Shown here piece after piece: positions 10,266 through 20,558 of a DNA stretch of 64,000 nucleotides. Within the stretch, counting starts at the first letter, position 1; every line of letters begins with the position of its first letter. The position numbers were made by a program, and so were the translations under genes. Source of the DNA: Winogradskyella psychrotolerans RS-3 (GTDB taxonomy: Bacteria > Bacteroidota > Bacteroidia > Flavobacteriales > Flavobacteriaceae); contig NZ_ATMR01000097.1 of the NCBI RefSeq assembly GCF_000427335.1, positions 62,001-126,000 of the forward strand. The letters are read 5' to 3'. A model generated the notes under the pieces. The model did not search any database and was not told the origin of the DNA. It worked only from the letters and a program-made list of their open reading frames with translations.

Positions 10266-10667
10266 CTAGTTGTATTGCACCTTAAAAATATCAATCAAGA
10301 AATCTGGTGGTACAATTTTATTAGGAAAACTATCCATTAAATCGAGCACTCGGTTAATTGATTCATGACTTAATCCCATTCTTAATCCAAAGTTGTGAAT
10401 TTTTACTAGTTGTTTTGGTGCTACTTTATGATCGAGATTCATAAGTAATACTAACCGATGGAATTGAACAATGCGTTCGCTATGTGATTTTAAATGCACA
10501 TAATTTACAGGATGCTCAAAGAGGTATTTAAAATCTTCTTTTGAAATCTCCAACTGCTTAGCAATACTATATAAAAATTTATATTCAATAGCTTTTATAT
10601 TTTCATCTGTTTGAGCGAAGGCAATCATCTCGGAAAGCAAACTCAGTTTTTCAACACGATTAATCAT
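10266..10667 (-). CDS. TerB-like helical protein of unknown function
   Basis: A 133-residue, mostly helical soluble protein without signal peptide. The repeated helix pattern and the opening MINRVEKLSLLSEMIAFAQTD followed by AIEYKFLYSIAKQLEI resemble the tellurite-resistance TerB fold; TerB-like proteins of this size are common in flavobacteria and are sometimes mislabelled as excinuclease subunits because they lie next to uvrB. It converges on uvrB across a repeat-rich spacer. No catalytic motif was seen. Fold assignment is an inference from the hydrophobic pattern. Confidence 0.65.
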   Translation of the reverse strand: MINRVEKLSLLSEMIAFAQTDENIKAIEYKFLYSIAKQLEISKEDFKYLFEHPVNYVHLKSHSERIVQFHRLVLLMNLDHKVAPKQLVKIHNFGLRMGLSHESINRVLDLMDSFPNKIVPPDFLIDIFKVQYN

Positions 10668-10808
10668 GATTATATGGGGATTAATTTATAGTGTAAAGTT
10701 AAAGAGATAGATTATTTTATTGTCGTTGATATAATGTATCTTGTCGAAAAATTAAATGTACTTGGTCGATTTTTTAAACTTTTGTCACACAAAAACAGCA
10801 TTAAATCA

Positions 10809-11609
10809 ATGAAATTGAAGTATTTATATTTGCTAATCTTAGCATTTATAGCGAACAAAACCACAGCTCAAAGCACTGCTTCACAACGGGTTACAAAATT
10901 CACCATAGCAGCACCTCAACTAAATTCTGTAAAAACTATTTGGGTGTATTTACCTACAAATTATAAAAATTCCGAAAATTCTTATCCTGTCATTTATATG
11001 CATGATGCTCAAAATTTATTTGATGCAGAAACATCTTTTGTTGGAGAATGGAAAGTTGATGAATATATGGATACATTAACTGCTGACCAAAGTATAATTA
11101 TTGGAATAGAACACGGCAACGCTAAACGCACTGATGAACTCACTCCATATACGCATGAAAAACATGGAGGAGGAAAAGGGGATGCCTATTTAAGTTTTAT
11201 AAAAAACACTTTAAAATCACATATCGATAAGACTTACAGAACTCAACCAGATGCAGAACATACCACAATTTTCGGTTCTTCATTGGGTGGTTTAATATCA
11301 TTTTATGCAGTAATAAAATATCCTGAAACGTTTGGTAAAGCCGGAGTATTCTCACCTTCATTTTGGATAAATCCTGAGATTTTTGACTTCGTTGAAGCTA
11401 CTCAAATACCTGAAACCTCAAAATTTTACTTTCTGGCTGGCACTGATGAGGGCGACACTATGATTCCAAAGTTAGAAGAAATGATTAAATTGCTTCAATC
11501 TAAAGGTGTCAATGAATCACAATTTGAAAGCCATCATATTGAAGGTGGCCAACATAATGAAAAACTTTGGGCGACTCATTTTGAGCAAGCTTATAAATGG
11601 TTGAATTAA
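10809..11609 (+). CDS. Secreted alpha/beta-hydrolase-fold esterase (PF00756-like)
   Basis: The start at 10809 is preferred over an upstream in-frame ATG (10734) because it gives a clean signal peptide (MKLKYLYLLILAFIANKTTAQ, cleaved after AQ). The 266-residue product shows the esterase-D/Fes-type layout: VIYMHDAQNLFD near the N-terminus, the nucleophile elbow IFGSSLGGL (G-S-S-L-G-G), an Asp-containing segment AGTDEGDTM, and a C-terminal His in EGGQHNEKLW. It probably cleaves esters in the periplasm; members of the family act on siderophores or acylated sugars, but the substrate cannot be read from the sequence. Confidence 0.85.
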   Translation: MKLKYLYLLILAFIANKTTAQSTASQRVTKFTIAAPQLNSVKTIWVYLPTNYKNSENSYPVIYMHDAQNLFDAETSFVGEWKVDEYMDTLTADQSIIIGIEHGNAKRTDELTPYTHEKHGGGKGDAYLSFIKNTLKSHIDKTYRTQPDAEHTTIFGSSLGGLISFYAVIKYPETFGKAGVFSPSFWINPEIFDFVEATQIPETSKFYFLAGTDEGDTMIPKLEEMIKLLQSKGVNESQFESHHIEGGQHNEKLWATHFEQAYKWLN

Positions 11610-11692
11610 GAAACCTCATAGATTTGACTAGTTTTACAAAAAAATCAAAAATCAACAGATTCTAATATAAAGATCCATAAACAAATTATAAA

Positions 11693-11953
11693 ATGACAAA
11701 TAACGACATATTTAAAAAATTAAGAGTTGCTCACAAACTAAGAGACGATGATATCGTAAAAATTTTAGAATTGGTAGATTTTAGAATTTCTAAAAGTGAA
11801 TTAAATGCCATGTTTAGAAATGAAGATCATCCTAAATATATGGAATGTGGAGATCAAATACTTCGTAATTTTTTGAATGGTTTAATTATTCATTTACGAG
11901 GACCAATGCCTAAAAAAGGAGAGAAAAAGAAAGAGGAAAAGAAGAAAGATTAA
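11693..11953 (+). CDS. DUF1456 family protein
   Basis: A short basic protein of 86 residues. MTNNDIFKKLRVAHKLRDDD, LVDFRISKSELNAMFR and CGDQILRNFLNGL are the hallmarks of the DUF1456 (YehS-like) family, which in other bacteria has two such repeats in ~155 residues; here only one repeat is present and the C-terminus is a Lys/Glu tail (KKGEKKKEEKKKD). Function unknown. It is followed by a strong bidirectional hairpin. Confidence 0.8.
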   Translation: MTNNDIFKKLRVAHKLRDDDIVKILELVDFRISKSELNAMFRNEDHPKYMECGDQILRNFLNGLIIHLRGPMPKKGEKKKEEKKKD

Positions 11954-11973
11954 ATTCTATAATTATAGAGACA

Positions 11974-12009
11974 AAAAAAAGAGCAACAAATTAATGTTGC
12001 TCTTTTTTT
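11974..12009. terminator. Bidirectional terminator between DUF1456 gene and sucC
   Basis: AAAAAAGAGCAAC and GTTGCTCTTTTTTT form a perfect hairpin with an 8-base loop and U-tracts in both directions, serving the two convergent genes. Confidence 0.85.
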
Positions 12010-12060
12010 AATATATATAATAATACCTGTCAGGCTTTAAAAAACCTTATTAGATACTTA

Positions 12061-13254
12061 TTATTTATTTAATACTTCTTGCACCTTATCAGCTGCTTCT
12101 TGGAATTCAGTTGCACTCATTACATCTAAACCAGAATTATCAATTAGTTCTTTTGCGATGTCTGCATTTGTTCCTTGTAAACGTACAATGATTGGCACTG
12201 TAATGTTGCCCATGTTTTTATACGCGTCAATGACACCTTGAGCCACACGATCACAACGTACAATACCACCAAAAATATTAATTAAGATTGCTTTTACCGC
12301 AGGATCTTTTAATATGATTTTAAAAGCTGCTTCTACTCTAGCCGCATCTGCAGTACCACCAACATCTAAAAAGTTAGCTGGCTCACCACCTGCTTGCTTA
12401 ATTAAATCCATTGTTGCCATTGCTAAACCAGCACCATTTACCATACAACCAACGTTTCCGTCTAAGTCCACATAGTTTAAACCTAAAGCACCTGCTTCAA
12501 CTTCAATCTGGTTTTCTTCACGTAAATCACGTAATGCAGCTAAATCTCTATGTCTGTATAAAGCGTTTGCATCTAAAGTTACTTTAGCATCAACAGCCAT
12601 TATTTTACTATCACTAGTTTTTAGTACTGGGTTGATTTCAAATAAAGACGCATCCGATTTATCGTAAGCAGTATATAAAGCCGTAACAAATTTTGTCATT
12701 TCTTTAAAAGCAGCACCCGATAAACCTAAGTTAAACGCGATACGACGCGCTTGAAAAGGTAAAATCCCTGTAGCAGGATCAATTTCTTCGTTATGTATTA
12801 ATTCTGGAGTTTCTTCGGCAACCGTTTCAATATCCATTCCACCTTCTGTAGAATATACAATCATGTTTCTTCCTGTAGCACGATTTAATAAAACAGACAT
12901 ATAATATTCTTTTGGCTCACTTTCACCTGGATAGTAAACATCTTCAGCAACTAAAACTTGATGAACACGTTTTCCTTCTGCAGAAGTTTGAGGTGTTACC
13001 AAATCCATTCCTATGATTTGTCCTGCAATTTCTTCAACTTCCTTAAGGTTTTTAGCCAACTTAACGCCTCCACCTTTTCCACGTCCACCTGCATGAACTT
13101 GTGCTTTTATAACATGCCAACCTGTTTCAGTTTCAGCTGTTAATTGCTTTGCTGCATCAACAGCTTCTTTAGCACTTTGAGCTACAATTCCACGTTGAAT
13201 TCGTACTCCAAAACTGCTTAATAATTCTTTTCCTTGATATTCGTGTAAATTCAT
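12061..13254 (-). CDS. sucC: Succinyl-CoA synthetase (ADP-forming) beta subunit
   Basis: The TCA-cycle enzyme that makes ATP (or GTP) from succinyl-CoA; the beta subunit carries the ATP-grasp domain. 397 residues is the usual length. [12 protein letters not shown] at the N-terminus, the glycine-rich loop [29 protein letters not shown] and [16 protein letters not shown] at the C-terminus are diagnostic. sucD is not adjacent, so the subunits are encoded apart, as in many flavobacteria. A good promoter lies upstream. Confidence 0.98.
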   Translation of the reverse strand: MNLHEYQGKELLSSFGVRIQRGIVAQSAKEAVDAAKQLTAETETGWHVIKAQVHAGGRGKGGGVKLAKNLKEVEEIAGQIIGMDLVTPQTSAEGKRVHQVLVAEDVYYPGESEPKEYYMSVLLNRATGRNMIVYSTEGGMDIETVAEETPELIHNEEIDPATGILPFQARRIAFNLGLSGAAFKEMTKFVTALYTAYDKSDASLFEINPVLKTSDSKIMAVDAKVTLDANALYRHRDLAALRDLREENQIEVEAGALGLNYVDLDGNVGCMVNGAGLAMATMDLIKQAGGEPANFLDVGGTADAARVEAAFKIILKDPAVKAILINIFGGIVRCDRVAQGVIDAYKNMGNITVPIIVRLQGTNADIAKELIDNSGLDVMSATEFQEAADKVQEVLNK

Positions 13255-13280
13255 TTTTAATCAGAAATTTATTGGTCCAA

Positions 13281-13311
13281 CAAAAATAAGCATACTAATA
13301 GTTTTTACCAA
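13281..13311 (-). promoter_or_regulatory. sucC promoter
   Basis: On the minus strand TTG (13309-13311), a 20-base spacer and TATTTTTG (13281-13288) match the Bacteroidota housekeeping promoter; the box ends 26 bases upstream of the start codon. Confidence 0.6.
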
Positions 13312-13394
13312 TAGTTTTTAAAATTGATTTAAGCTTAATAATATCTCATTTAGAAATTAGCAAATATGCCTTTAAACTGAAATTATTATTTCAT

Positions 13395-14051
13395 TTAATC
13401 TATCAATCGTTTTATAGCCGAAAATGCCTTATCCACTAAATAATCTTCAACCACAATTGTAAATTCATTGGTTGTAGAAACGACTTCATATAAGGTTATG
13501 TTTTCCCAAGCTAAACGTTTAAAAATCTGATAATACAAGCCCACTATTTTAGAATTTCCTTTAGGTAAATAAATACTAATGGCAGACAGTTTTTCTTGTA
13601 ATCCTATTTGATTTTCGTTTTTAAATGCCTTGATAACAGTCTCTTTTTCAGATGTAGATATAATAATATTGCTTTCAAACATACCACGTGTAAAGGCATA
13701 AAACGTTTGGTGATTTTCACTAATTTTCTCTAAGATTTGCGAGTGACTATGTATTAAGGTTTTTGAATTTTGGAATGTAAAATCACTTAAGTTAGAGCGC
13801 ACCGTTATATCACCCAATTCATTAAAGGTTTTCTTTAAACTTTTTGAATTTTCAAGATTTAGAGGTTGTTGATAACGTCGTAATGCCATCATAATAGCCC
13901 CATCTTTTATAGGTTTCCGCAGCATTTTGGAAATCGGTCCATTCAACTCTTTTGCTAAAGCAGAAAAATTTATAATTTCTCTAGATAAGCCTTCTTCTAA
14001 GAAGGGACTAGCCACAATAATATCTTGAACACAAGAAGCAATAGTCTTCAT
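13395..14051 (-). CDS. ACT-like regulatory protein divergent from lysA
   Basis: 218 residues with no signal peptide. The N-terminal third is helical (SREIINFSALAKELNGPI, then RKPIKDGAIMMALRRY), and the C-terminal part has two beta-alpha-beta units ending EVVSTTNEFTIVVEDYLVDKAF, the style of tandem ACT domains in aspartate kinase. The catalytic kinase domain is absent. Flavobacterial homologues next to lysA are often labelled aspartate kinase, which the length rules out. Head-to-head placement with lysA, sharing a ~110-bp promoter region, suggests a lysine-sensing regulator; that role is inferred. Confidence 0.6.
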   Translation of the reverse strand: MKTIASCVQDIIVASPFLEEGLSREIINFSALAKELNGPISKMLRKPIKDGAIMMALRRYQQPLNLENSKSLKKTFNELGDITVRSNLSDFTFQNSKTLIHSHSQILEKISENHQTFYAFTRGMFESNIIISTSEKETVIKAFKNENQIGLQEKLSAISIYLPKGNSKIVGLYYQIFKRLAWENITLYEVVSTTNEFTIVVEDYLVDKAFSAIKRLID

Positions 14052-14160
14052 TTTGTTAACTATTTAACATTTTGTGTAAAAATAACCATTTTTTGTCATT
14101 TTTATGTTTATTATGTGGATTACATATATTTTCGCCATCTCACTTAAAGACAAAGAAAGA

Positions 14161-15366
14161 ATGAAAGATAGTACCTTATTACAAATTGCAAAGGATTTTG
14201 GAAGTCCTGTTTATGTTTATGACGCTGAAAAAATTGAATTTCAATACAAGCGATTAACAAAAGCGTTTAGTAAGGTAAAAAACCTGAAGCTTAACTATGC
14301 CGTTAAAGCATTGTCGAATATTTCAGTTCTAAGATTGTTTAATAAGTTGGGTTCAGGAATTGATACCGTTTCGATTCAAGAATTGCGATTAGGTTTAAAA
14401 GCCGGATTTAAACCCGAAGATATTATTTTCACTCCCAATGGTGTGTCTCTTGAAGAGATTGAAGAAGCTGCAAAATTAGGTGTTCAAATTAACATTGATA
14501 ACCTTTCAATCTTAGAACAATTTGGAACGAAGCATCCTAAAGTTCCTGTTTGTATCCGAATAAATCCACATGTAATGGCTGGTGGAAATACCAATATTTC
14601 TGTTGGACATATTGATAGTAAATTCGGGATTTCAATTCATCAGATTCCTTTATTACTTCGTATTGTAGAAAACACGAATATGAATATCAACGGCATTCAC
14701 ATGCATACCGGAAGTGATATTTTAGATATTGATGTCTTCTTATATGCCAGTGAAATTTTATTTGACACGGCTAAAAACTTCAAAACTCTTGAATTTATAG
14801 ATTTCGGTTCTGGATTTAAAGTGCCTTATAAAAAAGGAGACATTGAAACCAATATTGAAGAATTAGGCGAAAAATTATCGCAACGTTTCAACGAATTCTG
14901 TAAAGAATACGGTAAAGATTTAACCTTAGCGTTTGAGCCTGGTAAATTTCTTGTAAGTGAAGCTGGTGTGTTTTTAGCCAAAGTAAATGTAGTTAAGCAG
15001 ACAACGTCAACTGTCTTTGCTCAAGTTGATTCTGGTTTTAATCATTTAATACGTCCAATGTTATATGGCTCTCAACATGAGATTTTAAATATTTCGAATC
15101 CTAAAGGACGCGAACGTTTTTATTCTGTGGTTGGTTATATCTGTGAAACGGACACATTTGCAAATAACAGACGTATTTCTGAAATCAACGAAAACGACAT
15201 TCTGTGTTTTAAAAATGCTGGTGCCTATTGTTATTCAATGGCCAGCAACTACAACTCGCGCTATAGACCAGCAGAAGTGTTACTTTACAAGGGAAAAGCT
15301 CATTTAATTAGAAAGCGTGAAACTTTTGATGACATTCTGAATAATCAAGTTGAGATTGTCCTATAA
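14161..15366 (+). CDS. lysA: Diaminopimelate decarboxylase
   Basis: PLP enzyme (fold type III) converting meso-diaminopimelate to lysine. Start chosen at 14161 (MKDSTLLQIAKDFGSPVYVYD), giving 401 residues; an upstream ATG at 14104 adds a non-conserved leader that overlaps the promoter region. LNYAVKALSN carries the PLP lysine, GIHMHTGSD and DFGSGFKVPY bind the phosphate, and YICETDTFANNR takes the place of the CESGD substrate motif. The active-site tyrosine is in NAGAYCYSMASNYNSR. Divergent from an ACT-like gene. Confidence 0.96.
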   Translation: MKDSTLLQIAKDFGSPVYVYDAEKIEFQYKRLTKAFSKVKNLKLNYAVKALSNISVLRLFNKLGSGIDTVSIQELRLGLKAGFKPEDIIFTPNGVSLEEIEEAAKLGVQINIDNLSILEQFGTKHPKVPVCIRINPHVMAGGNTNISVGHIDSKFGISIHQIPLLLRIVENTNMNINGIHMHTGSDILDIDVFLYASEILFDTAKNFKTLEFIDFGSGFKVPYKKGDIETNIEELGEKLSQRFNEFCKEYGKDLTLAFEPGKFLVSEAGVFLAKVNVVKQTTSTVFAQVDSGFNHLIRPMLYGSQHEILNISNPKGRERFYSVVGYICETDTFANNRRISEINENDILCFKNAGAYCYSMASNYNSRYRPAEVLLYKGKAHLIRKRETFDDILNNQVEIVL

Positions 15367-15410
15367 ATACATTTAATTGCGTTAATCTTTTTTGTTTAAG
15401 AGCACCTTTG

Positions 15411-15452
15411 GATGGTGTTTGCAACTACCTTTGAGTAATTACAAACGCCATC
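15411..15452 (+). promoter_or_regulatory. Inverted repeat around a promoter box before the AI-2E transporter
   Basis: GATGGTGTTTG (15411-15421) and CAAACGCCATC (15442-15452) are complementary at ten of eleven positions, with the other a G-U pair. They enclose TACCTTTG (15426-15433), a TAnnTTTG box, and the second arm ends three bases before ATG 15456. It may be an operator overlapping the promoter, or, if transcription starts upstream, a hairpin that hides the start codon. Confidence 0.4.
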
Positions 15453-15455
15453 AAC

Positions 15456-16466
15456 ATGAATCAAATTCCTCCTAAAATAATTCGTCAAATCTTTGTTTTA
15501 CTATTAATCTTACTCTTTGGTAGTTTGATTTTTCGTGAAATGTTACCGTATTTGACTGGCGTTTTAGGAGCCATTACATTCTATATATTGTTGAGAAAAC
15601 CAATGAAACGGTTAGTAAATCACTATAGTTGGAAACCTGCATTGGCAGCAATGACCCTAATGTTAGGTTCTTTTATACTTATAATGATTCCACTTACTGG
15701 CTTTGGTATAATGTTAGGAAATAAAATTTCTGATGTTGCAGGCAATAGCGAAAAGGTCATTGATGCTTTTAAAGATCAAGTAAGCAAAGTAAAATTTGCA
15801 ACTGGGATTGATATCAACTCTCAAATTGATACACAAGGCATAACTACATGGCTTTCTGAAAGTTTACAAAGCATGGCTGGCAATACATTTAACTTACTCA
15901 TAGCGATAGGCTTAATGTACTTTATGCTGTTTTTCATGTTAACAAATCGAAAGGAACTAAGACAATCCTTACGCGATTATCTGCCTTTAAATACAGATAA
16001 TGTTAATGAAATTGGTAAAGAAGTACAAGCCATGGTAAAATCTAACGCCATTGGTATTCCGTTAGTCGCTATTGCTCAAGGTATAATTGCATTAATTGGT
16101 TTTCTTATTTTTGGTATCGAAGAACCGTTCTTTTGGTTTGTTATCGTTACCATCGGGTCCATGATTCCGTTTATTGGAACCTTTATAGGAATTATACCCG
16201 TATTCATATTGTCCTTATCCGCTGGAAATTCATTTCAGGCATGGGGAATATTAATTTATGGTGTGGTTGTGGTCGGTTTAACCGATAACATTATAAGACT
16301 GTATGTGCTAAAGAAATTAGATAATGTCCATCCGTTAATCACATTGATTGGTGTTATTGTCGGTGTGCCTTTATTCGGGTTTATAGGATTAATTTTTGGT
16401 CCCTTATTAATTAGTATTTTCATGGCCTTAGTTAGAATATATAAAGAGGAATATGGTAAGTCTTAG
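15456..16466 (+). CDS. AI-2E family transporter (PF01594)
   Basis: An integral inner-membrane protein of 336 residues with about eight hydrophobic segments in the AI-2E pattern: two at the N-terminus (QIFVLLLILLFGSLIF, ALAAMTLMLGSFILIMIP), a soluble stretch around residues 85-135, then a C-terminal bundle containing FWFVIVTIGSMIPFIGTFIG and PLITLIGVIVGVPLFGFIG. Family members export autoinducer-2 or act as Na+/H+ antiporters; the substrate here is unknown. A hairpin surrounds its putative promoter. Confidence 0.9.
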   Translation: MNQIPPKIIRQIFVLLLILLFGSLIFREMLPYLTGVLGAITFYILLRKPMKRLVNHYSWKPALAAMTLMLGSFILIMIPLTGFGIMLGNKISDVAGNSEKVIDAFKDQVSKVKFATGIDINSQIDTQGITTWLSESLQSMAGNTFNLLIAIGLMYFMLFFMLTNRKELRQSLRDYLPLNTDNVNEIGKEVQAMVKSNAIGIPLVAIAQGIIALIGFLIFGIEEPFFWFVIVTIGSMIPFIGTFIGIIPVFILSLSAGNSFQAWGILIYGVVVVGLTDNIIRLYVLKKLDNVHPLITLIGVIVGVPLFGFIGLIFGPLLISIFMALVRIYKEEYGKS

Positions 16467-16563
16467 ATAGACGGTCTTTGGAATTGATTAAATTTTAATA
16501 ATAGTCATTAAGTTATTAGTAACTTTATAACTTCATTATAAATAATTTAATCAACCCTCTCAC

Positions 16564-19500
16564 ATGACGTTAAAATTTAAAACGCAGCATCAAACCCCAA
16601 TTCTTACTGTATTATTTCTATTCACCAGCATTTTATCATTTGCTCAAGGCACCAGATTACTCCGGTCACCAGATATAAGTGCTACTCATATTACTTATAC
16701 ATACGGAAGCGATATTTGGGTTTCAGCATTAAACTCTAGCGACTCTAAGCGCATCACTTCGACTGCTGCCGTGGAATCGAACCCTTACTTTTCACCAGAT
16801 GGTAATTGGATTGCATTCAGTTCTAACAGAGCTGGCACAAACAACGTGTATGTGGTTTCTAAAAACGGAGGAGAACCAAAACGCTTAACTTGGCATCCTA
16901 GCGGCTCTGTAGTTAGAGGTTGGACAAATGATGGAAAGCATATCTTATTTGCGAGTAACAGAGAAACAGCACCACGGCCATATAACAGACTTTATACGAT
17001 TTCGGTTGAAGGCGGAGCACCGCAACTCTTAACGAAACAATGGAGTAATGATGGCTCTTACTCACCAGACGGAACGCAGTTGATTTTAGACAAAATGGAT
17101 CGTTGGGATGAAGAATGGCGCGCCTATAGAGGAGGACAAAATACACCACTTATTATATTGGATTTAAAAACGCAGAATGAAGTTTTACTCCCAAATGAAA
17201 AAACAACAGATATTCAGCCAATGTGGTTAGGTGAAAACATTTATTTTCTGTCAGATCGCGATTTAGTAGCGAATATTTGGTCTTTCAATCCGAAGACAAA
17301 ATCAATTCAACAAATTACAACTTTTAAAGGTTCTGATGTGAAATGGCTAAGTGGTAATGATGACACTTTGATTTATGAACGCGATGGTTATTTACATACC
17401 ATGAATATTTCAACAGGTAAACATACCCAACTATCAATTACTGTGGTTGGTGATTTTCCATGGTCTGAAACCAAATGGGAAGATGTTTCTAATTCCACCC
17501 GTTCAGCCTCTTTATCTCCAAACGGAAAACGTGCCATAATGCAATCTCGTGGAGATATCTTTACAATTCCTGTAGAATTTGGTGATTCTAGAAATATTAC
17601 TGAAAGTTCTGGCACAGCAGACAGACGACCTATTTGGTCACCAAAAGGTGATAAAATTGCTTGGTTTTCTGATGCGGACAGAAAAAATTATGCATTAATG
17701 ATTTCTGATCAGGATGGATTATCAAAACCTGAAACTATTTCTATTGGAGAATCCAAACTAGCATGGAATCCGACATGGTCACCAGACGGAAAACATATTG
17801 CCTTTGTTGATGATGATGTACGTTTACGTTTTGTAAATTTAGAAACGAAAAAGTAAAAACCATTGATATTGGGGGCACTAATTTAGAACGTAACAGTATT
17901 GAATTAAAGTGGTCACCAGATAGTAATTGGATTGCCTATCAAAAATCGGCTTCCAATAACTTCAGACAAATTTATATTTATTCTATTGAGAAAGATACCA
18001 CAAAACCAATTACGGATGCTTTTGCAGATTCCTTTTCACCGGCTTGGGATTTAAATAAAAAACAACTTTACTTTTTAGCAAGTACCGATGTTGCTCTTGG
18101 ATCGGGTTGGGCGAACACAAGTTCCATGACGGCAAACCCTGCCTACGCTGCTTATGTGATTAATTTAGATGCTAATGACGATTCTCCATTTAAACCAAAA
18201 AGTGACGAAGAAGACATCAAAAAAGAAGCAGAAGAGAAAAGTGATGACAAAAAAGAAGACAAAGATTCAAAAGATAAAAAAGATGATGAGAATAAACCAA
18301 TGCTCATAGATTTTGAAAACATTGGCCGTAGAACACTAGCATTGCCAATACCTTCTAGAAACTATGGCTACATTGTAGCTGGTCCAAAAGGATCCATGTT
18401 TATTTCAGAATATGTCCCAAATGATAGAGGAGCACTACTTCACAAATTTGATCTTGAAAAACAAGAGAACAAAGAATTTGCGTCTGGCGTGCGTTCGGTT
18501 TCAGTGACCACAAATGGCGAACATATGTTAGCTCAAATTAATGGTGATTGGCAAGTGATTAGTACCAAAGGTGGAGATGCAAAAGGTGGCAAACGCCTCA
18601 AAATAAATTTACAAATGAATTTAGATCGTTCCGCGGAATGGGAACAAATGTTTGAAGAAGCTTGGAGATACGAACGCGATTATTTTTACGATCCAAACAT
18701 GCATGGTCGTGATTGGAATGTGGTTTACAAACGTTACGCTCCATTGGTTCCATTTATAAAGCATCGTGCCGATTTATATTACATTCTAGATCAGGTAAAT
18801 GGTGAATTATCTGTTGGCCATAGTTTTGTTAGAGGAGGCGATTATCCAGAAATTGAAAGATCTACAACAGGTTTATTAGGTGCTGATATGAGTACCGACA
18901 AAAACCACTGGAAAATCGATCGTATTTTCACTACTGAAAGTTGGAATCCAGGTTTAACTGGTCCTCTAGACGCTCCTGGATTAAACATAGAAGAGGGCCA
19001 ATATATCGTTGGTATCAATGGAAACGAAATAAAAGCCGACGATAATTTTTATAAATATTTAGATGGAACATCTGGCAAACAAACTATTCTTCATATTAAT
19101 GACAAACCTGAATTTAAAGGCAACTGGACAGAAATTGTTGAACCTATTTCTAATGAAAACTCATTAAGACAACGCACTTGGGTTGAGGACAACCGTAGAC
19201 TAGTCGATAAATTATCAAACGGTCGTTTAGGATATATTTGGGTTCCAAATACCGGAGGTCCTGGGTTTGTGTCTTTCAATAGATATTACTTTGCCCAACA
19301 AGATAAAGAAGGTGCTGTTATTGACGAACGCTTTAATGGTGGTGGGTTATTAGATGATTACATGGTCGATTTAATGACACGTAGCTTAAGAGCCGGCTTA
19401 ACTAATGAAGTACCAAATGGTAAACCGTTAACACTTCCGGCAGGTATATTGGGTCCAAAAGTTTTATTGATTAATGAACTTGCAGGTTCTGGTGGAGATT

Positions 19501-19832
19501 TCTTCCCATGGGTATTTAGACAACAAAATGTTGGTAAATTAATTGGTATGACAACTTGGGGAGGTTTAGTAAAATCCTCAACACATTATGCTTTAATCGA
19601 TGGTGGTTCATTAACGTCTCCAGACAATGCCGTGTTTGATCCTATAAATAATAAATGGATTGCCGAAAACGAAGGAGTGGCACCAGATATTGAAGTTAGA
19701 CAAGATGCAAAATCATTGTATAAAGGAAATGATCCTCAGCTTGAAAGAGGAGTTGCAGAATTAATGAAACAATTAAGTATTAAAAAAGAGGTTAAAATCC
19801 CTCCGTTTCCTCAACCAGCAAAGGGAAATTAA
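16564..19832 (+). pseudogene. Tricorn-type S41 peptidase, broken by one frameshift in an A5 run (17848-17852)
   Basis: Large secreted protease that degrades peptides; 1,089 residues if one A is restored in the run 17848-17852 (first frame stops at 17854-17856; the next frame is open from there through 18126 to 19832). Order: signal peptide (TVLFLFTSILSFAQG), a beta-propeller of PD40/WD-like blades (YFSPDGNWIAFSSNRAG, SWSPDGKHIAFVDDD-type repeats), a Lys/Asp/Glu-rich linker at about 18200-18300, the tricorn core (EEAWRYERDYFYDPNMHG), a PDZ-like segment, and an S41 domain with the catalytic Ser in LINELAGSGGDFFPWVFRQQ. No other lesion is visible, so a functional gene with a sequencing error is likely. 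Confidence 0.88.
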
Positions 19833-19970
19833 TACATGACAGGTTTAGATATAGTAATGGTATTTGCCGTAATCCTTTTTTCTCGATTAGGAGTGCGGCT
19901 CATATCTTAATATATTCAAATGAAGAAGGAAGATAAAGATGAAACGTGATAAGACAAAGAAACAGACAAT

Positions 19971-20558
19971 TTAAGACCCGATCTTTCCTGTAAAATGATT
20001 CACTTTAGGATTCATAGGATTACCTGTTGTTCGTCTATTAATTGCTATTTGACCACAATGCCAAATTGAATCTGCAATTGGGCCATTTATTTGATTCCAA
20101 AACGGAATTTCACGGTCTCCAAAAATAATTTTGTATTGCGAAATATCATCACTCGCTCTTAAAATATCTGCCGCAGTTTTTAAATTGTGTAATGTTTTAG
20201 ATCTCAACTCGGCATAAGACAGATCTTCTTTTTCTTTATGGTTTGATTGCTTTAAAGTTGAATTTACAATAGTATTAGATAAATTATAAATATGAATTAT
20301 AATTTCTTCAGTCGATTTCCCTTCTTGGTTAGCCCTAAACACTAAATCTTTAGACGTTAAACTATCTGTAGACCAGTAAAACCGGAACCCTAAGGCATCA
20401 ATCATACGCGCTGCCATAGTGCCTGCTGTAAACTCTTCTGAAGCTTCAGGTAATTCATAATACGGAAGGTCATCGTTATTTTGGGCGTCACTAAACATTG
20501 GAACTATAATATTGCAAATTAATAGAATTTTTATAATCAGAGTATTCACCTTATTCAT
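19971..20558 (-). CDS. Exported protein of unknown function, DinB-like helical bundle possible
   Basis: 195 residues. The ATG at 20558 is preferred to a TTG six bases upstream; it overlaps the end of the PPK2 gene by 8 bp, so translation is coupled. Signal peptide NTLIIKILLICNIIVPMFSDAQ. The mature part is helical, with AARMIDALGFRFYWSTDSL and a C-terminal WHCGQIAINRRTTGNP that resembles the H-x-GQI...RR end of DinB/DUF664-type metal-binding bundles. Function is unknown; the fold is a guess from the His/Arg pattern. Confidence 0.6.
   Translation of the reverse strand: MNKVNTLIIKILLICNIIVPMFSDAQNNDDLPYYELPEASEEFTAGTMAARMIDALGFRFYWSTDSLTSKDLVFRANQEGKSTEEIIIHIYNLSNTIVNSTLKQSNHKEKEDLSYAELRSKTLHNLKTAADILRASDDISQYKIIFGDREIPFWNQINGPIADSIWHCGQIAINRRTTGNPMNPKVNHFTGKIGS

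Noticed and set aside
12958..13143. Cys/Ser/Phe-rich plus-strand frame inside sucC
   Set aside because: Antisense shadow of a conserved gene, with no start context or family.
14104..14160. Earlier ATG for lysA
   Set aside because: It adds 19 non-conserved residues across the divergent promoter; the family's N-terminus starts at 14161.
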